The notes under the pieces: generated by a model
Seen by the model: only the letters and a program-made list of their open reading frames with translations
Databases searched by the model: none
What the model was told of the DNA's origin: nothing
Source of the DNA: Rhabdornis inornatus
Taxonomy: Eukaryota > Chordata > Aves > Passeriformes > Rhabdornithidae
DNA length: 64,000 nt
Direction of reading: 5' to 3'
Assembly (NCBI GenBank): GCA_013397075.1
Contig: VWZS01004366.1
Span: 62,317-126,316 of the forward strand
Shown here: piece after piece, positions 47,141 to 60,479 of the stretch
How positions within the stretch are numbered: the stretch's first letter is position 1
Layout of the letters: each line of letters opens with the position of its first letter
Position numbers and translations under genes: made by a program

Positions 47141-47472
47141 TAATTTTCGTTCCTAAAGATGCCGGATTTTGCCCCAAATTTGGCCATTCCGGGCAATTCC
47201 CCACCTGTGAATTGCACCAAATATCCATTGGATCCATCCCAGCCCCTTTTCCCCCTTTTTGCCCATCCCCAGGGATCCGGGGGGATTTTGCCGACTCTGC
47301 GTTCCTGGCGGGACCCCTCACCGGCGCCGCGGGATTGCTGATGGAGGGAAACGGCCGGAGCGGGATAATCCCGGCGGGGCCGAGGGGCTGGAGGGGATTT
47401 AGGGGGATTTGCTCCCGGGAAAAGGGTTAAAATAACACCGGGAGGGGGGGCGGGGGGGAAGCCGGAGGCCAC

Positions 47473-47795
47473 CGGGATGGGCTCAGTCATTCCAAGGATC
47501 CAGGTCTTGCTGGAGATCCAGGCCAAGGGTGGGCTCCGGGAGTCCACCTGTGTCCAGGACAGGTCACAGGGGTGGGATCAGCTGCTCCATGGGCCTGGAG
47601 CTCTGGTGGAGACCCGAGGCCGCAGGGGTGGGCTCAGGGAGTCCAGTCGTGCTGGAGGACAGGGACAAAGGGACGGGATCAGCCTTTCCGAGGGATCGGG
47701 GTTCTTTTGAGGACAAGGGATCTTAGGGATGGGGTCAGCTTCTCCATGGATCCGGATTGTGTGGAGAACAGGGACAAAGGGATTGATTCAGCTCT
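47473..47795. repeat. Minisatellite, unit about 57 bp
   Basis: About six diverged units around GGGTGGGCTCAGGGAGTCCA, CTCCATGGATC and GGACAGGGACAAAGGGAT. Confidence 0.7.
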
Positions 47796-49977
47796 CCATC
47801 CTCGTCCCCTGCCCCACCACAGATCTCGGCTTTGACGCCCCCAGCACAGCCCCCCACGCCCATCCCAGGGACATCTCCTGTAAACTCCCATTGCCAGCAG
47901 ACGAGGAAATCCGGGCTCCCGATCCCTTCGATCCCTTCCCTACGCCGCATCACTCATGACGAGCCTGTTATCTCATGGCCTCTCCCATCCTGACCCAGTG
48001 CCACCCTCAGGAGCATCAGGGACACACAAGTCCTGGTGACACACAGGATTTGGGGAGGAGATTTGAACACAGCTCCCATTTTTTCAGGTGAAGTCCAGGC
48101 TGGAATTGCCTTTCCAGGAATGTTTTTTGGGGAAATAAAACTGTCCTCACAGGATGGATCATAGAAGAGAAATTGGCTTTGCTGGGACTTGATGCTGTAG
48201 GCCGAAAGTCCCAGATTATCCCTTAAAATATAGGGAAACCAAAGAATTTGTCCCCCAACACAGAACATCCTTGGCATGGAGTTAATCCACTCTAGGGCAG
48301 AATTTATTTCAATATTCCCAATGTCCTCCAACATGTTTGAGCCTCAAGAAGCTTTAAAATATTTCCCTGAGCCAAAAAGCTGGGGTGTATCCTTTTAAAG
48401 TCCAGCCAAAAATCCCCAAAAATAGGATTTCCAGACCTCCACCATCCCAATTCCTCCAAATCCCCCCCCCCAAAAAAAAAGACAGAAAAAATACACAGGA
48501 GTGTGTAATTCCAGTACAACAACCCCAGCCCCCAGGAGCTGGACCAGCTGCCAATATCTGCCTGGCACTACACCAGGGTGATCCCACCAGCATTCCAAGA
48601 ATTGGGTGTTTTTCCTGGCATGAGGCTCTTTGGGGTGGGTTGAGCTGGGGTCAGGTCACCTGGAAAGCCTCAGCCCAGGGGATGAAATTGGGGATAAAGT
48701 CCATCAGGAAACAGGATTTGTCATAAAATTGGGTTGGGCAACATTGACACAACTTCCACAGCGATTTCAGCCTCACTTTAAATGTCCTGGCTTGGCTTTT
48801 CCATTGGGATTTAGAGCTGCTCCCATGAAGATTTTTGGCTCCTTGTCTGGGGGATGCTCCTGGAGCCTTCCTGGTCCAGCTCTAGGGATGTGACAGAGCT
48901 CCTGAATATCCTTAATATTTGGACTTAACAGCTGGTGCTCCTTGGATTTCACTTTTTATCCTTAAACCTGGATTAGTTAAACCCCAGGATTAGTAAAACT
49001 GGGATTAAAGAGCATTAAACCCTCCAGTCCTTGGGTTAGAGTGGAATGGAGAAAAGTTCCATGTCTGTAAAAACAGGAACACTGATCCAAATAAAATCAA
49101 TTATTATAATTTAATGTATTCCAATTAATAAATAAAAAGTTTTCCAGCCCAGGGAGTGACTTCCTTGTCCCGAACTGACCTGATTTTCTTGGCTTTTCAC
49201 TCAATAAACCCAGCAAAAATGAGAAAACAAAGGCAATTTCAGGTTTATCAATGGAAAGGGGAAAATTACCCCTCACTTCTGGCTCTTCCGAAGGTGGGGT
49301 TTCCATTTCATCCCTTATTTTGCATTTTTAGGGCACCACAACATGGATGAAAACATGGGGAGAAAAGAGGTCGGGGCTAAAAATAACTGGGTGAGTCACG
49401 GACAGCACCAGGGGTGTTGTGCCGACAGAGCTAGAGCCGAAACCCATGGGAAGAGGAGAGGAAAAAATCCATTTTCCCTTCAGCTTCACACGTTCATGCA
49501 AGAAGATTCCTAGTCCGTCTGCAAGAAGAAAGAAAAAGGGGGATATATGGTTATTTTTTATACACAAATATAATAAATTTATATAATCCTGCTTTTCCCA
49601 TTCCATAAAATTGCCTTGGATTTCCCAACGAACCCCTAAAACAGCCAAAACAGCAGAAAAAGGGGATTTCCCCCCCTCTTCCATGATATTATGATAAATT
49701 ATTTCCCATTTGCCTATTATTTTCCCCTTGGGGAGCTATTTCTGAAGTCAGACTGTTACTGACAATAATTAATCCTTAAGGATAATAAGCAGATAATGGC
49801 CACTCCCATGGCTTCATTTACAGGGATGCTCCTTTTAAAAATTTTTTTAAAATTCATTCTTTGATTTTATTTCATCCCATTGCTGTGATGTGGAGGATGC
49901 CATGGGGGGTTTTCTGGGGGAAAGTTTCTGAGGTTTTGGGGTGCAGTCACTGGGATTTTCTCCATCTGGGGAGGAAA

Positions 49978-50535
49978 GGGGTGGAGGAGAGAGAAATGAA
50001 AGGTGGAATAGGGAGAAAAAATAGATGGATTACAAAGAAAAAGGATAGAATAGGGAGAAAATTGGTGGAATAGGGAGAAAAGCCAGAAGAACAGGGAGAA
50101 AAAAAGGTGGAACAGTGAGAAAAAGAAGTGGGACAGGGACGAAAATAAGGTGGAATAGGGAGAAGAGGTGGAACATGAATTTTGAAAAAGGTGGAATGGA
50201 AGGAAAATAAGAGTGGAATGAAGAAAATAAGTGGAGCAGGGAGAAAAAAAAGTGGAAAAGGGAGAAAATGGGTGGAACAGAGCGAAAGAAAAGGTGGAAT
50301 AGGGAGAAAAATGGGAGGATTAGAGATAAAAAAGGGTGAAACAGAGAGCAAAAAAAAGAGTGAGACTGAGAAAAAAGGTTGGATCGGAGAGAATAAAAGC
50401 CGAATAAGGAGAGAGAAAGGTGTGATAGGGAGAAAATGGGTGGAACACGGTGAAAATAGGTTGGAAGAGGGAGAAAAAAGGTGGAATACAGAGGGGGGGA
50501 GAAATAGTGGATTAGCGAGAAAACGGGCGGAATGA
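49978..50535. repeat. Purine-rich minisatellite, unit about 21 bp
   Basis: Roughly 25 copies of variants of GGTGGAATAGGGAGAAAAA. The 228-codon minus-strand frame across it reads as phenylalanine/proline-rich repeats and is not a gene. Confidence 0.88.
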
Positions 50536-51534
50536 AGCCGGTTTTCCCTGTTTCTGCTACTCTAGGCACATTCCCAAGGTCCCAGCCCTGGCCCACGGTC
50601 GGAGCACTTGGGGCTTTGGGAATCGTGCAAGGAGGGGAGGGTGTACCAGAACCCCAGTACCCCAAAGGAGCATCTTCCCGGCTCCGGCATGACCATCCCG
50701 GTGGGCATCCACCCACGCTTGCTCAGATTTAGGAATTTTCCAGGTTTTGGGGGGATTTTACAGCAGCCAATAACAGCGTCCCACAGAGAAATCCGATGTG
50801 GATCCTCCTTCCGCCCCTTGGCATCTCTGGAACGCTTGATGATTCATGAGCAGCCTGGAAAAGGGCTGGAGGCGAACTTTGGGGATGAATTTTAGGGGAT
50901 TTGGAGTCAGAGGGTGCATAAATGTTGGGTTTGAGGGTGGGAACGTTGTCAGGCTGTAAGCCAGGTGCTGCTGGAGGGTACAGGATGAGGTGTTCCACGC
51001 ATCCCACTGTGGATGGAGAAGGAGATCCCATCTTATGGGATGCTCCATTTCTAATTAATTAATTTAATAACGATTTTCCTCTTTCTGCACAAGGTATATT
51101 TTACCCCCTGGGTCCACCAAAAGCATGTGGGTGCGGGTGGCTTTGGCATCCCAAGCTGGAAAACTAGGAAGGGAAAAAAAGCCCCAAAATCCTAATTTCT
51201 TCTATTAAAAATCCCTGGGGCTCTAGGCAAGATGGGCTTTGCCTCCCCATCCCTTGCTGACTGAGAAGTGCCCAGTTTGAGCACTGGGAATGGGTCGGAG
51301 CAGGCTCCATGGGCAATTCCCACCCCGCAGGAAGGAGGATTAATCCCCATTACCTAATTAACTGCCTGAATAATAATGAGTCAGGTATTTGTGTGTCATC
51401 AGCCCCTGGCTGCAGGGACATGTTGGAGACAACGAACGCAGCTCAGCAAATCCAGGAGCTAAAAATTCCTCCGATCTCCATTTTCCCGGGTAGGGAGCAG
51501 CTCCGAAGAGTGAGGCCGGAGGCTCTGTCCTCCC

Positions 51535-52378
51535 AGGACGCTGCAGCTCAGCTTTTTGGGATCGCTGTCCTTCCAGGAAGGTGCAGTTTTATTTGGGGGA
51601 TACCATAAATCTAGGAAAATGAAACTAAAATTTTTTGGGATTGTGGTTCTCCCAGGATGACACAATTTGATTTTTGGGGGATATCACTCTCCCAGGACAA
51701 CTAGATTTCACTTTTGTGGGGCCTCCCTTCCTCCCAGAATGATACAACTTGTTTTTTTGAGGAATATCACCCTCCCGATGTGATGCAATTTAAATTTGGG
51801 TGGGTAATATGAATTTTTGGGGAGTGTCACTCTCCCAACACCAGGCAATTTGAATTCTGAGTGGGTCGTAACCCTCCCAGGACAATACAATTAGAAATTT
51901 GGGGGGCATTGCACCCAGCCAGGCTTATAAAATTTGATTTTGGGAGTCATTATTGTCCCAGGATAACACAATTCTGTTTTGAGGGGCATCACCCATCCGG
52001 GACAATGGAATTCGAATTTTGAAGGATTATCGTCATTCCAGGACTATGCAAATTGATTTTGGTGGTGGGGGGAGATGTGGGGCATCAACCTCCCAGGGGG
52101 ATGAACTTTGATTTTTGCAGAGATATAGCCCAGCCAAGACGAAGCAGTGGGATTTCTAGGGGGGAGGTGGGTTATCACCCTCTCACAATGGCAAAAATTT
52201 CTTTTTGGGGGTCTTAGTGGATTCTCAGGACAATGTAATTCACTCTTAGGGGGATCATTACCCTCCCAGGATGATGCAAAAGGACTTTTTGGAGGATACC
52301 ATCCTCCCAGGATGATGCAATTGGATTTTTTGGGAATAGCACCCACCCAAGACAATGCAACTCGATTTTTCTGAGGTT
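51535..52378. repeat. Minisatellite, unit about 40 bp
   Basis: About 20 copies containing CTCCCAGGA(C/T)GATGCAATT followed by TTGATTTTTGGGGG. Confidence 0.85.
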
Positions 52379-52598
52379 CTCCCAACACCCCTCCACCTTA
52401 CACAGCCTCACCCGCCCTCTCCATAACCCCATTCCCCACACTCATGATTCAGCAGCTCCCAAAAAACCCAGGAGGCAGATTACAAACTCCTTTCCAAGTG
52501 GGAGAAGAAGAAAAGCCACGTTGACGGCTTACTTCCAAAAAATTGCCAAGCTTCCCAGAAATGCCTTATAAATAACCTGGAATAAAAGGTTGGATCAA

Positions 52599-52640
52599 CA
52601 TTATTATTATTATTATTACTGGTGGTGGCGGTGGTGGTTT
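52599..52640. repeat. (ATT)n then (GGT)n microsatellites
   Basis: ATTATTATTATTATTATT followed by GGTGGTGGCGGTGGTGG and a GTTGTTGCT stretch. Confidence 0.85.
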
Positions 52641-53439
52641 TGTTGTTGCTGTTAATGTTGCTTTTGTTGTCAGCATCGATGGGAGTGATGCTGACAACAG
52701 CTCTTAACAATCCTTTCCTCGTGGATTTGGGGATATTCTCCCTATTTTGGGGGAGTGATACAAACCTGTTAAATTAAAGCAATGGAAAATATTCCCGAAA
52801 ACTCTGACCTGAGTGGATGTTCTGCTGGTGCTGGGTCACCATCCCCCTGCTTCTCCCAATTAAAAGAATTAAGGGAAGGAATGGAAATGCAGCTCCTGCT
52901 GCCCCTCGTCAGGAGCAATTAAATCCTGTGGGTTAATGAGCAGGATTTAATTAGGAAAAGGGAAAGGCTCCACTCATTAGATGGAAATGGAGACAACAGA
53001 GTGAGGGGCTCAGACCCCCCAGAAATGGGGGATGGTAGGGAGGATCTGGCTGTGGAAAAGGGGGGATCAATGCTGTTTACCATGAAATTCCCATATTTGG
53101 GGGTTTCCTGGCTGGATTTGGCCAAGGAGATGCCAAGAGCCTTTTTGTGCCATATCCAGGCATTCCACAGGTTTAAGGATTTTAAACACAAATTAGAGGC
53201 TCAAATGGATCTGGAATGCACTGATGGCCAAACTGGCTCTGGTATCTCTCCAGGTGGATTTCCCTTCCCCATTCCTGGGAATGTAAATGGAATGGGGGCA
53301 GGTAAAAGCCCTGAGGATGTGCTAAAGGGTGGCCAGCAGTGCCCGGCTCTATCCCAGATATCCCTCTGCACCTTTGATCCCACATCATCCAATCCACCAC
53401 ACACCTGTATAAGCGTCTTGTGCTGTGTCCCCAAGCTTC

Positions 53440-53835
53440 CCTTCCCACGTAATCCTGTGCAATCCTATAGAATTCTATGCAATCCCAGTGGAAACTAATG
53501 CAATCCCATGGATTCACCTGATTAAATGCTGTGCAATCCCATCAATAATCCTATTCAGTCATCCCAAGGAATCCTATTCAATCACGCCGTGGAACCCCAT
53601 ACAATTCCACAGACTCCCATGTGATCCCATGCAATCACCCCATGGAATTCCATTAAATACGATGCAACCAACCCATGCAATTCCCATACAATCACCACAA
53701 AGAATCCCATTACATAACTTGTAACCATCCCATGCAATTATCCCATGTAATCCCATGCAAGATGATGAAATTGCATGCAATCACCCCATGAAATCCCATG
53801 TTATTCCTGTGCAATTCCCATGCAATCCCAAAATC
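53440..53835. repeat. Minisatellite, unit about 20-25 bp
   Basis: About 18 variants of AATCCCATGCAATCACCCCA. Confidence 0.85.
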
Positions 53836-54699
53836 TAGCCCCCATGGGTAGCAGCTCTGCCGCATCCTGTGGGAAGGGTAGGGCAAAGCCCCCAGCACTG
53901 CTTTTTAGCACCGAATTCTTTGCATAAGAAGGAGATAGGAAAATGCTGGAAAAGTGCTTCCCAGCACGTCCCGGCATGCTGGGGAACCGGCCCAGCTGCA
54001 ACCTCCCCGGTGGGATTGGGGGATGCCCAGAACATCCCATAAAGTCTGAAAACATCCCCCATCAGGGTTTCTTGGATGCTTCGAGTCACAATTTTGGGAG
54101 TGAGGGGGTTCAGCAATGCAAACCGGGATGATGAGCAATGATGGCGTGATGGATCCAAATTTTTGGGAATGTCATATCAAGGTCACCCCAGATCTTGTCA
54201 GGGCTTGCCCATTCCCACGCAGCCACTTTGATCCTTCTGTACTTTTCAGTCTCTGAAATTCCTGTGGCTTTTGAATTTCACTCTGTGTTCCCCAACCTGG
54301 GATTTCAGATGGATTTTTCCCTCTTTTCCACATTTCCTGGCTCATTGAGGGGGATCAGCACTTTAGAGCTTCACCCCCACTTCCCACAGACCTCCAAAAA
54401 ACACGGGTTAGCCAAAAAAAGCTCTCCCTTTCCAAATCCAAGGTCAAATCCTGGCAACACCCTCCCAAAATCACTCCAGCCCAGAGCTGCTGGGACCTGC
54501 CCTACTTGGCCACCAGAGCCCCAAAATTTGGGGGGTGGGGTCGGGTCAGGGCTTGTTGCCGCCTGTTGCAGGAGTCGAGGCTGGCTTAGGAAGCATTGCT
54601 CTGGATCCGAGTGAAGGCTGAGTCCAGGGAAGATCATGACATGGACAGGCACCATTTCCCAGCAGGAATGGGGGAGGCCGTGGGGGATAAAGGAGATTG

Positions 54700-54990
54700 C
54701 AGGGGGAAGGACATCCATGGGCTGAAGGACACACATGGAATGAAGGATGTCTCTGGGATGAAGAACATCCATGGGGGGATTTATGAAGGATATTCATGGG
54801 ATGAAGAACAATCATGGGGTGAAGGACATCCATGGTGTCAAGGACATCCACAGGCTGAAGAGCACCTGTTGAGTGAAGGAAGTTCAGGGAATGAAGAACA
54901 TCTGCAGCGTAAAGGACTTCCATGGGGTGAAGGATATGTGTGGGGAATGAAGGACATTCCATGGAGGAACGAAGGACATTCCCCAGGGTG
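54700..54990. repeat. Minisatellite, unit about 21 bp
   Basis: About 13 variants of GAAGGACATCCATGGGGT. Confidence 0.85.
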
Positions 54991-55138
54991 ACAATGGGCA
55001 GATGTCCTGGAGCACCATTTGAGCAGGGTCCCACTGAGGGATCCTGCACTGGGGATACCTGGGGACAGGTCACTGTGGGGTGGGGTTGGATTCTGGGGTG
55101 AGGCCCCAGCCAGGGTCCAGCAGCACTTCCAGGCTGTG

Positions 55139-55168
55139 GGAGCAGCAGCAGCAGCAGCAGCAGCAGGA
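55139..55168. repeat. (CAG)n microsatellite
   Basis: About eight GCA triplets in a row. The surrounding frames do not resemble a gene. Confidence 0.9.
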
Positions 55169-55719
55169 GAAGTTCCTTCCTCATTCCAAGCCCTTTCACA
55201 AGGGCGGGGTGGGCGTGTGCCGGCCTGACACAGGCGATGGGCACTATCTTGCCCACGAGCTGCCTCCTCCCTGCCTCCTCATCCCCTCTTTGCCCGTTTT
55301 CTGAGATGCTACAGAGCTGGATGATAGAAAAAATTCCCCTACTATTGGGGAACATCATCACGTCCAAGCCCTTTTCCCAGGGTCACACTCCCTGGCAACA
55401 ACCACTCGGCTGAGGCGTCTCCCAGCTCCTGTATCCCCCAATGTCCTCACATCCCACCAGCTCGCTCAGGACCCAGATTTAGGGAATTTGCTCCCCAAAA
55501 ACCTCTCAAATGTTCCCAGCCGGCAAGCCGTGGGTGCCAATGACACGGGTGGGTGCTGGGAACTCGTCCACCTCGAGACCCTTTTTTTGACAGACATATT
55601 CTGATGTTTCCTTTCTACAGCACAAGGAAAATGGGAATGCTGGGGACTCCAGTGGGAGTCGGGCATGCGGGCTGGAATTGCACGGTCTGGCTGCCCCACA
55701 GCCCCTCGCACGGGGACCC

Positions 55720-56435
55720 TTTCACACTCCCTTTGCACATTCCCTGCTCACACTCACTCCCTGTTCACACTCACCCCTTCACACTCACTCTTCACACACT
55801 CACTTCCTGCTCACCTCACTCTGCAATTGCTCCCTTTCCACACTTGCTCCCATTCCATGCCTCTTCACCTTGCACACTTGTTCCTTGCTCCCCTGTCCAC
55901 CCTCCCTCCCTCTGCACACCTGCTCCGCATGCACACTGCACGCACGTGCTCCCCTTCCATGCTTGCTCCTTTTGGAAGTTTGCTCCCCCAGAGCACCAAT
56001 TCCCTTTGCACACTTGTCCCTTTGCACACTTGTTTCCATGGGTTTGTTCCAATATGCCACACTCAGTCCCTTTGTCCACTCGCTCTCCCTCTGTGCTCAC
56101 TCCCCTTGCACACTTGTTCCCCTTCCACTCTCACTCCGTCTGCTTGTGCACTCCCCCTGCATGCTCAGGCCTTCTGCAGCTTGGTGTCCTTCTACGATTG
56201 TTCTCCTTCCACACTCACTCCCTTCCACACTTGCTCCTTGTGCACACTCACTTCCCTTGCTCATTTGTTTCCTTCCTACATGTTCTCCCCTTGCACACTC
56301 CCCATTCCCCTACACACTCCCTCCCTTCCATATTCCTCATTCTTTTGCACACCCTTCAGTCTCTTGCACACTCCCCATTCCCTTCTGCACTTCCTCTTCC
56401 CTTGCACAGTCCCATTCCCTTGCACACATTCCTGT
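55720..56435. repeat. Minisatellite, short unit (about 16-20 bp), open in three frames
   Basis: About 40 variants of CCTTTGCACACTTGCTCC. The unit carries no stop codon in any plus frame, so three overlapping frames of 257, 302 and 379 codons cross it. These are not credible proteins. Confidence 0.9.
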
Positions 56436-57294
56436 TCACAAAGAGCCGTAAGGTCAAATAAACCCACGGAAAGGTTTATTCCCTTTGCCCCTGGAATTCC
56501 CAACCCTCCCCCAAACATGGGATCACGGGGTGCAGGCTTGGCCCCCCCTGGCATGGAGCTGTGTTTTGCCCCCGCACTGTGGAATCCCAGATTTGGGGTC
56601 CCTCTGACAAGGACCAAAGCCCCTTTCCCACGCACTGCCCCCCCCAGGGTTATTTTCGCCGCCCCCCGCGGTGGGAGCTTTTCTCTCTCTTCCCTTCCCC
56701 TGCCCAAGATTTCCTCCCAGCTTCCTGGCCCGCCTGTTTATTCCCAAATCCCACATTTTTTTGTTTGCCTGGCGGTAATTTTCCATCGAGGCTCAAAATC
56801 TTGAATTCCCGCATTGCCCACATGAAAAATTAATGTCCCGGTGAATAAAATCACCACATTTGTGGGGTTTGTAGGCACAAACCCTCATTTATTTTCCCTT
56901 CAAGTCCTGAAAATTCATTTCCCCAGAAGGTGGGAAAATAAATTTGGGAGAAAGAAGAATATAAATATAAAGTTATAATAAATACATTTCTGAAAGGAGG
57001 ATCTTGCCCAAAAAATAAAATTTTCCAAAAATCTGGGGAGAATTATAATTTTGCATCCATCAAAAATTGATTGACATCAGGATCTGGGACACCAGGGAAC
57101 AGTGGAAGGATTGTATTTGTGGGTTGTGGATATAAGGACTTGGAGGAGTGTTTTCCCTACAGAGAAGAATCCTGAGGATGATGGTTTGGGATGAGCCAGG
57201 GGCTGGTACCCAGGTGGAAGGAGAGGCTGAGATGCTCAGACCCATGAATATTTTAAATATAAGTAAAATATTTATTATAGATAATATATAGGAT

Positions 57295-57815
57295 GATTTG
57301 GGTAGGTTTGGCATTAAGAAGCTGCAAAATTAGATGCAAATATATCTATTTGGAGGTTAATTGGGACTTTTTTCACAAGAAAGCCACAAAAAAAATACAT
57401 GAATGGAGTTTTGGGGTCTTTTTCACACTAAAAAGCTGAAAAATATAAATATATATTTAAAAATACATATAGGGCGGATTGAGGTCATTCTTCCACTAGG
57501 AAGTTGCAAAATTAAATAAAAAAACATACTTTGAGGTTATTTTTGCATTAGAAAGCCATGAAAGTCTATATAAAAATAATATAAGGGAATTATGAGGGTC
57601 CTTTTTGTATTAGAAAACTGTAACATTAAATACAAATATAGACAGAGTTTGTGGTGGGGTTTGTAGCAGAAGACAAATAAATTATACAAAAAAATTAAAG
57701 ATATGGAGGGTTTGGGTGTTTTATGTGTTAGGGAGACGCAAAAATGTATTAAAAATAATTATATATGAGGGAGTGGGGGCCTTTTTCAGTAGAAAGTTGC
57801 AGATTTATATTCATA
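57295..57815. repeat. AT-rich minisatellite, unit about 60 bp
   Basis: About eight copies with TTAGAAAGCCACAAAATTAAAT, an AT-rich spacer, then GAGGGTTTGGGGTC variants. Confidence 0.8.
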
Positions 57816-57920
57816 CTTAATATATGAGAGAAAAATAACATTAATATGTCATATAAATATAACATTAACCTAATCATAATATAACTATAAGATTAATTCA
57901 CTGGGATATGTTGTGCAATG

Positions 57921-57921
57921 N
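57921..57921. other. Single N
   Basis: Undetermined base in AT-rich sequence. Confidence 0.95.
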
Positions 57922-58154
57922 AGGAGTAATTATCCATATTACAATATTAATATAATATTGTCTAAAAAATAAACAGAATTAATAACATATTCTCAATTAA
58001 AACTCCCAAAACTCCATATTTTAATCTTTCAAATCCCATGGAAAAACCACTCCATCCTTTGGTCCCTTTTCCCAAGGAAAAGTGGAGCAAAAACTCCCAG
58101 CTGGGAGAAGAGTGAGCCCAGGACTCTGATGGCACCAGCCTTCAGCCATCAGCT

Positions 58155-58715
58155 TCTGCTGGAGGAAGTGATTTTTGGGATTTTTCCATCATTTTTTCAA
58201 AATTTCCTCTTTAAATCCCTGTGATAGGGAGAAACTCTAATTCTTTTTGTGCATAATTTCCATAATTTTTCCAAATTTTCACCCTTTAAATTCCACCGGT
58301 GGGGGGAAATGCGACTTTTTGGCGTGGATTTTCCATATATTAGGAAAACTTGATCCATGGATTGAGCAGCCTGGAGAGAGGCTGAGACCATGCAAACTTG
58401 TGACACTAGTGGAACCGGCCGGGAGCCCTTAAATCCCACTGGAAAACTCACTGGAATTGTGATATTTTTGGGAAAATGTTCCACAGCTTTTGCAAAATTT
58501 ACCCTTTAAATAATATTGAGGAGACAAATTGTGACGTTTTGGAGTGGATTTCCGGATTTCCCTTAATTTTTTTCCAAAATTTCCCCTTAGATATCACCAA
58601 GGAAGGAAATAGTGACTTTTAGGTGCAAATTTTCACACTTTTACGCAAATTTCCCTCTTAAGGTCCACCAAGGGGAGGAATTGTGATTTCTCAGATGGGG
58701 GAGCATTTTCCATCA
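58155..58715. repeat. Diverged tandem repeat, unit about 85-110 bp
   Basis: About five copies containing CCAAAATTTCCCCTTTAAAT, then CACCAAGGGGAGGAAATTG and TGACTTTT. Confidence 0.7.
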
Positions 58716-59185
58716 TCTAAGAGAGGTCAGTTCACAGAAGAAGGTTTTTTGGGATGTGCCTCCAGCATCCCACCAGCTGTGGGTACCACAGGTGATGTGG
58801 GCAGGGATACAGGAACCGCAGCATCCTCTCAAATCCCCAAATCCGCCTTTTTTTAAGGAAAAGCCTTTTCTAACAAGTTTAATCCACAATGGAATTTTTT
58901 CCCAGGTATTTTTGGCCTCTGATTCTGCGCCCAGGGAGATGCTGGGGGCTTGGTGCCTGCCTGGGTTGTTTTCCTCTTCCCGGAACAGCTGGAGAACAAA
59001 CTGAAAAATAATAAAATAAAAAGTGATCAAATCAAGCTCGGCTGGGGCCATTCCCGGGGCAGGAAAATTCCAGAAAGGTGAGGGAAAAAAGTATTTGTTT
59101 AATTTAGGAAGCGCAAAAAAACCCCTCCCGGTGCTATTGACGGCGGGATGTGGCTTTGTGGGGGGAACAAAGGGCCGGGAACCCC

Positions 59186-59420
59186 CGCGGGGAGGAGGAA
59201 GAGGAGGAGGAGGCGGAGGAGGAGGAGGAGGAGGNNNNNNNNNNNNNNNNNNNNNNNNNNNNNNNNNNNNNNNNNNNNNNNNNNNNNNNNNNNNNNNNNN
59301 NNNNNNNNNNNNNNNNNNNNNNNNNNNNNNNNNNNNNNNNNNNNNNNNNNNNNNNNNNNNNNNNNNNNNNNNNNNNNNNNNNNNNNNNNNNNNNNNNGAG
59401 GAGAAAGAAGAGCAGGAGGA
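59186..59420. repeat. (GGA)n purine tract containing an assembly gap
   Basis: GGAGGAGGAAGAGGAGG runs into 163 N and resumes as GAGGAGAAAGAAGAGCAGG. It is all purine on the plus strand. Confidence 0.9.
59235..59397. other. Assembly gap (163 N)
   Basis: A run of N inside the (GGA)n tract. Its true length is unknown. Confidence 0.99.
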
Positions 59421-59505
59421 GGTGTGAGCGCTCCTGATCCGCTCCAGCGCCAAGTCCTTCCCTCCCCGGAATTCCCTTCCCAGCAAAGGGAAGTGCGGAG
59501 GGGGG

Positions 59506-59523
59506 GACGACGACGACGACGAN
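59506..59523. repeat. (GAC)n run ending at a single N
   Basis: GACGACGACGACGACGA followed by N at 59523, then an abrupt change to T-rich sequence. Confidence 0.85.
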
Positions 59524-60060
59524 TCGTATAATGTATTTTTATATTATTTTGGGTTTTATTCATATTTTATATTCTTTTATTTTCTATTATTTTATTTTTA
59601 CATTATTTTATTCCTATATCTTCTCATTTTTATATCCTTTTTAATTTCCATTCTCTTCCCTTTCTATCCATTTTTCTACTTTATTTGTCCATTTTTAGTT
59701 GTGATAAATTTATTATCACTTTACTCTTCATTATTTTGGGTTTGTATTATTTTATTACTTCTTTTTATTATTTTATATTGTTTTTCTTTTACCTCTAGTT
59801 TTTTTTTGCATTCGTGTAATTTTATCTTTCTTTTCCTGACTTCATTTTCCCATTATTTTACTTTTCTATTCTTTATTTCCTTATTCCCATTTTTACTGTC
59901 TTGCATTTATTCCTTTTTCCTTGTATTTTTCCCATTCATTATCATTTTCCTTCATTATCTTTGACACTATTTGGCTTTCATACCATTTTCCTTCTCTAGT
60001 CCTTCATTTTTCAGATCATTTATTATCTTCTCCCCTTTATTCCGCCACTAAACCACTAAA
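59524..60060. repeat. T-rich low-complexity tract
   Basis: About 530 bp of TTTTATTATTTT-type sequence. The 87-residue leucine/phenylalanine frame inside is a composition effect. Confidence 0.85.
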
Positions 60061-60277
60061 TTTTGCCTTTTTCCAAACATTTTTCAAGACATCCAGTTTT
60101 AAAGGGGTATTTTCCATCTGCCACTTCCAATCCTGGGAATGTTATCTTTTGAGTTTAATAAAATATGGCAGAAAATCCGGTTCAAAACCCATTTAAATCA
60201 GTAAATGAAATAGTTCCCAAATGATTAAAATGATCATTACTTGTTGTTGTTGTTTTATCATTGCTATTCTTGTTATT

Positions 60278-60345
60278 GCTAGTATTAGTATTAGTATTAG
60301 TATTAGTATTAGTATTAGTATTACTACAGAGTATTAGTATTTCTA
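60278..60345. repeat. (AGTATT)n hexamer microsatellite
   Basis: About eight perfect AGTATT units, then two interrupted ones. Confidence 0.9.
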
Positions 60346-60479
60346 CAGAGAGTGGATCTCTGGGTGATGGGGGGTGGAGCACAAAGGGGCTTGGGGGACA
60401 CAAGAAGGGGATGGGAATTTTGGGCTGGGTTTATCTTTGGGCCAGATGAAAAATTCTGGGGGGAATGGAACTCTGATGG

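Noticed and set aside
49947..50716. Minus-strand frames of 134 and 228 codons rich in Phe, Pro, Ser and Leu
   Set aside because: They run through a 21-bp minisatellite whose unit length is a multiple of three, so the frame stays open by repetition. No domain or splice context is visible.
55553..56804. Plus-strand frames of 302 and 379 codons as a novel gene
   Set aside because: The repeat unit lacks stops in all frames; the peptides are repetitive and mutually overlapping.
60278..60345. AGTATT hexamer run as an interstitial telomere
   Set aside because: The unit is not TTAGGG or a simple variant of it.
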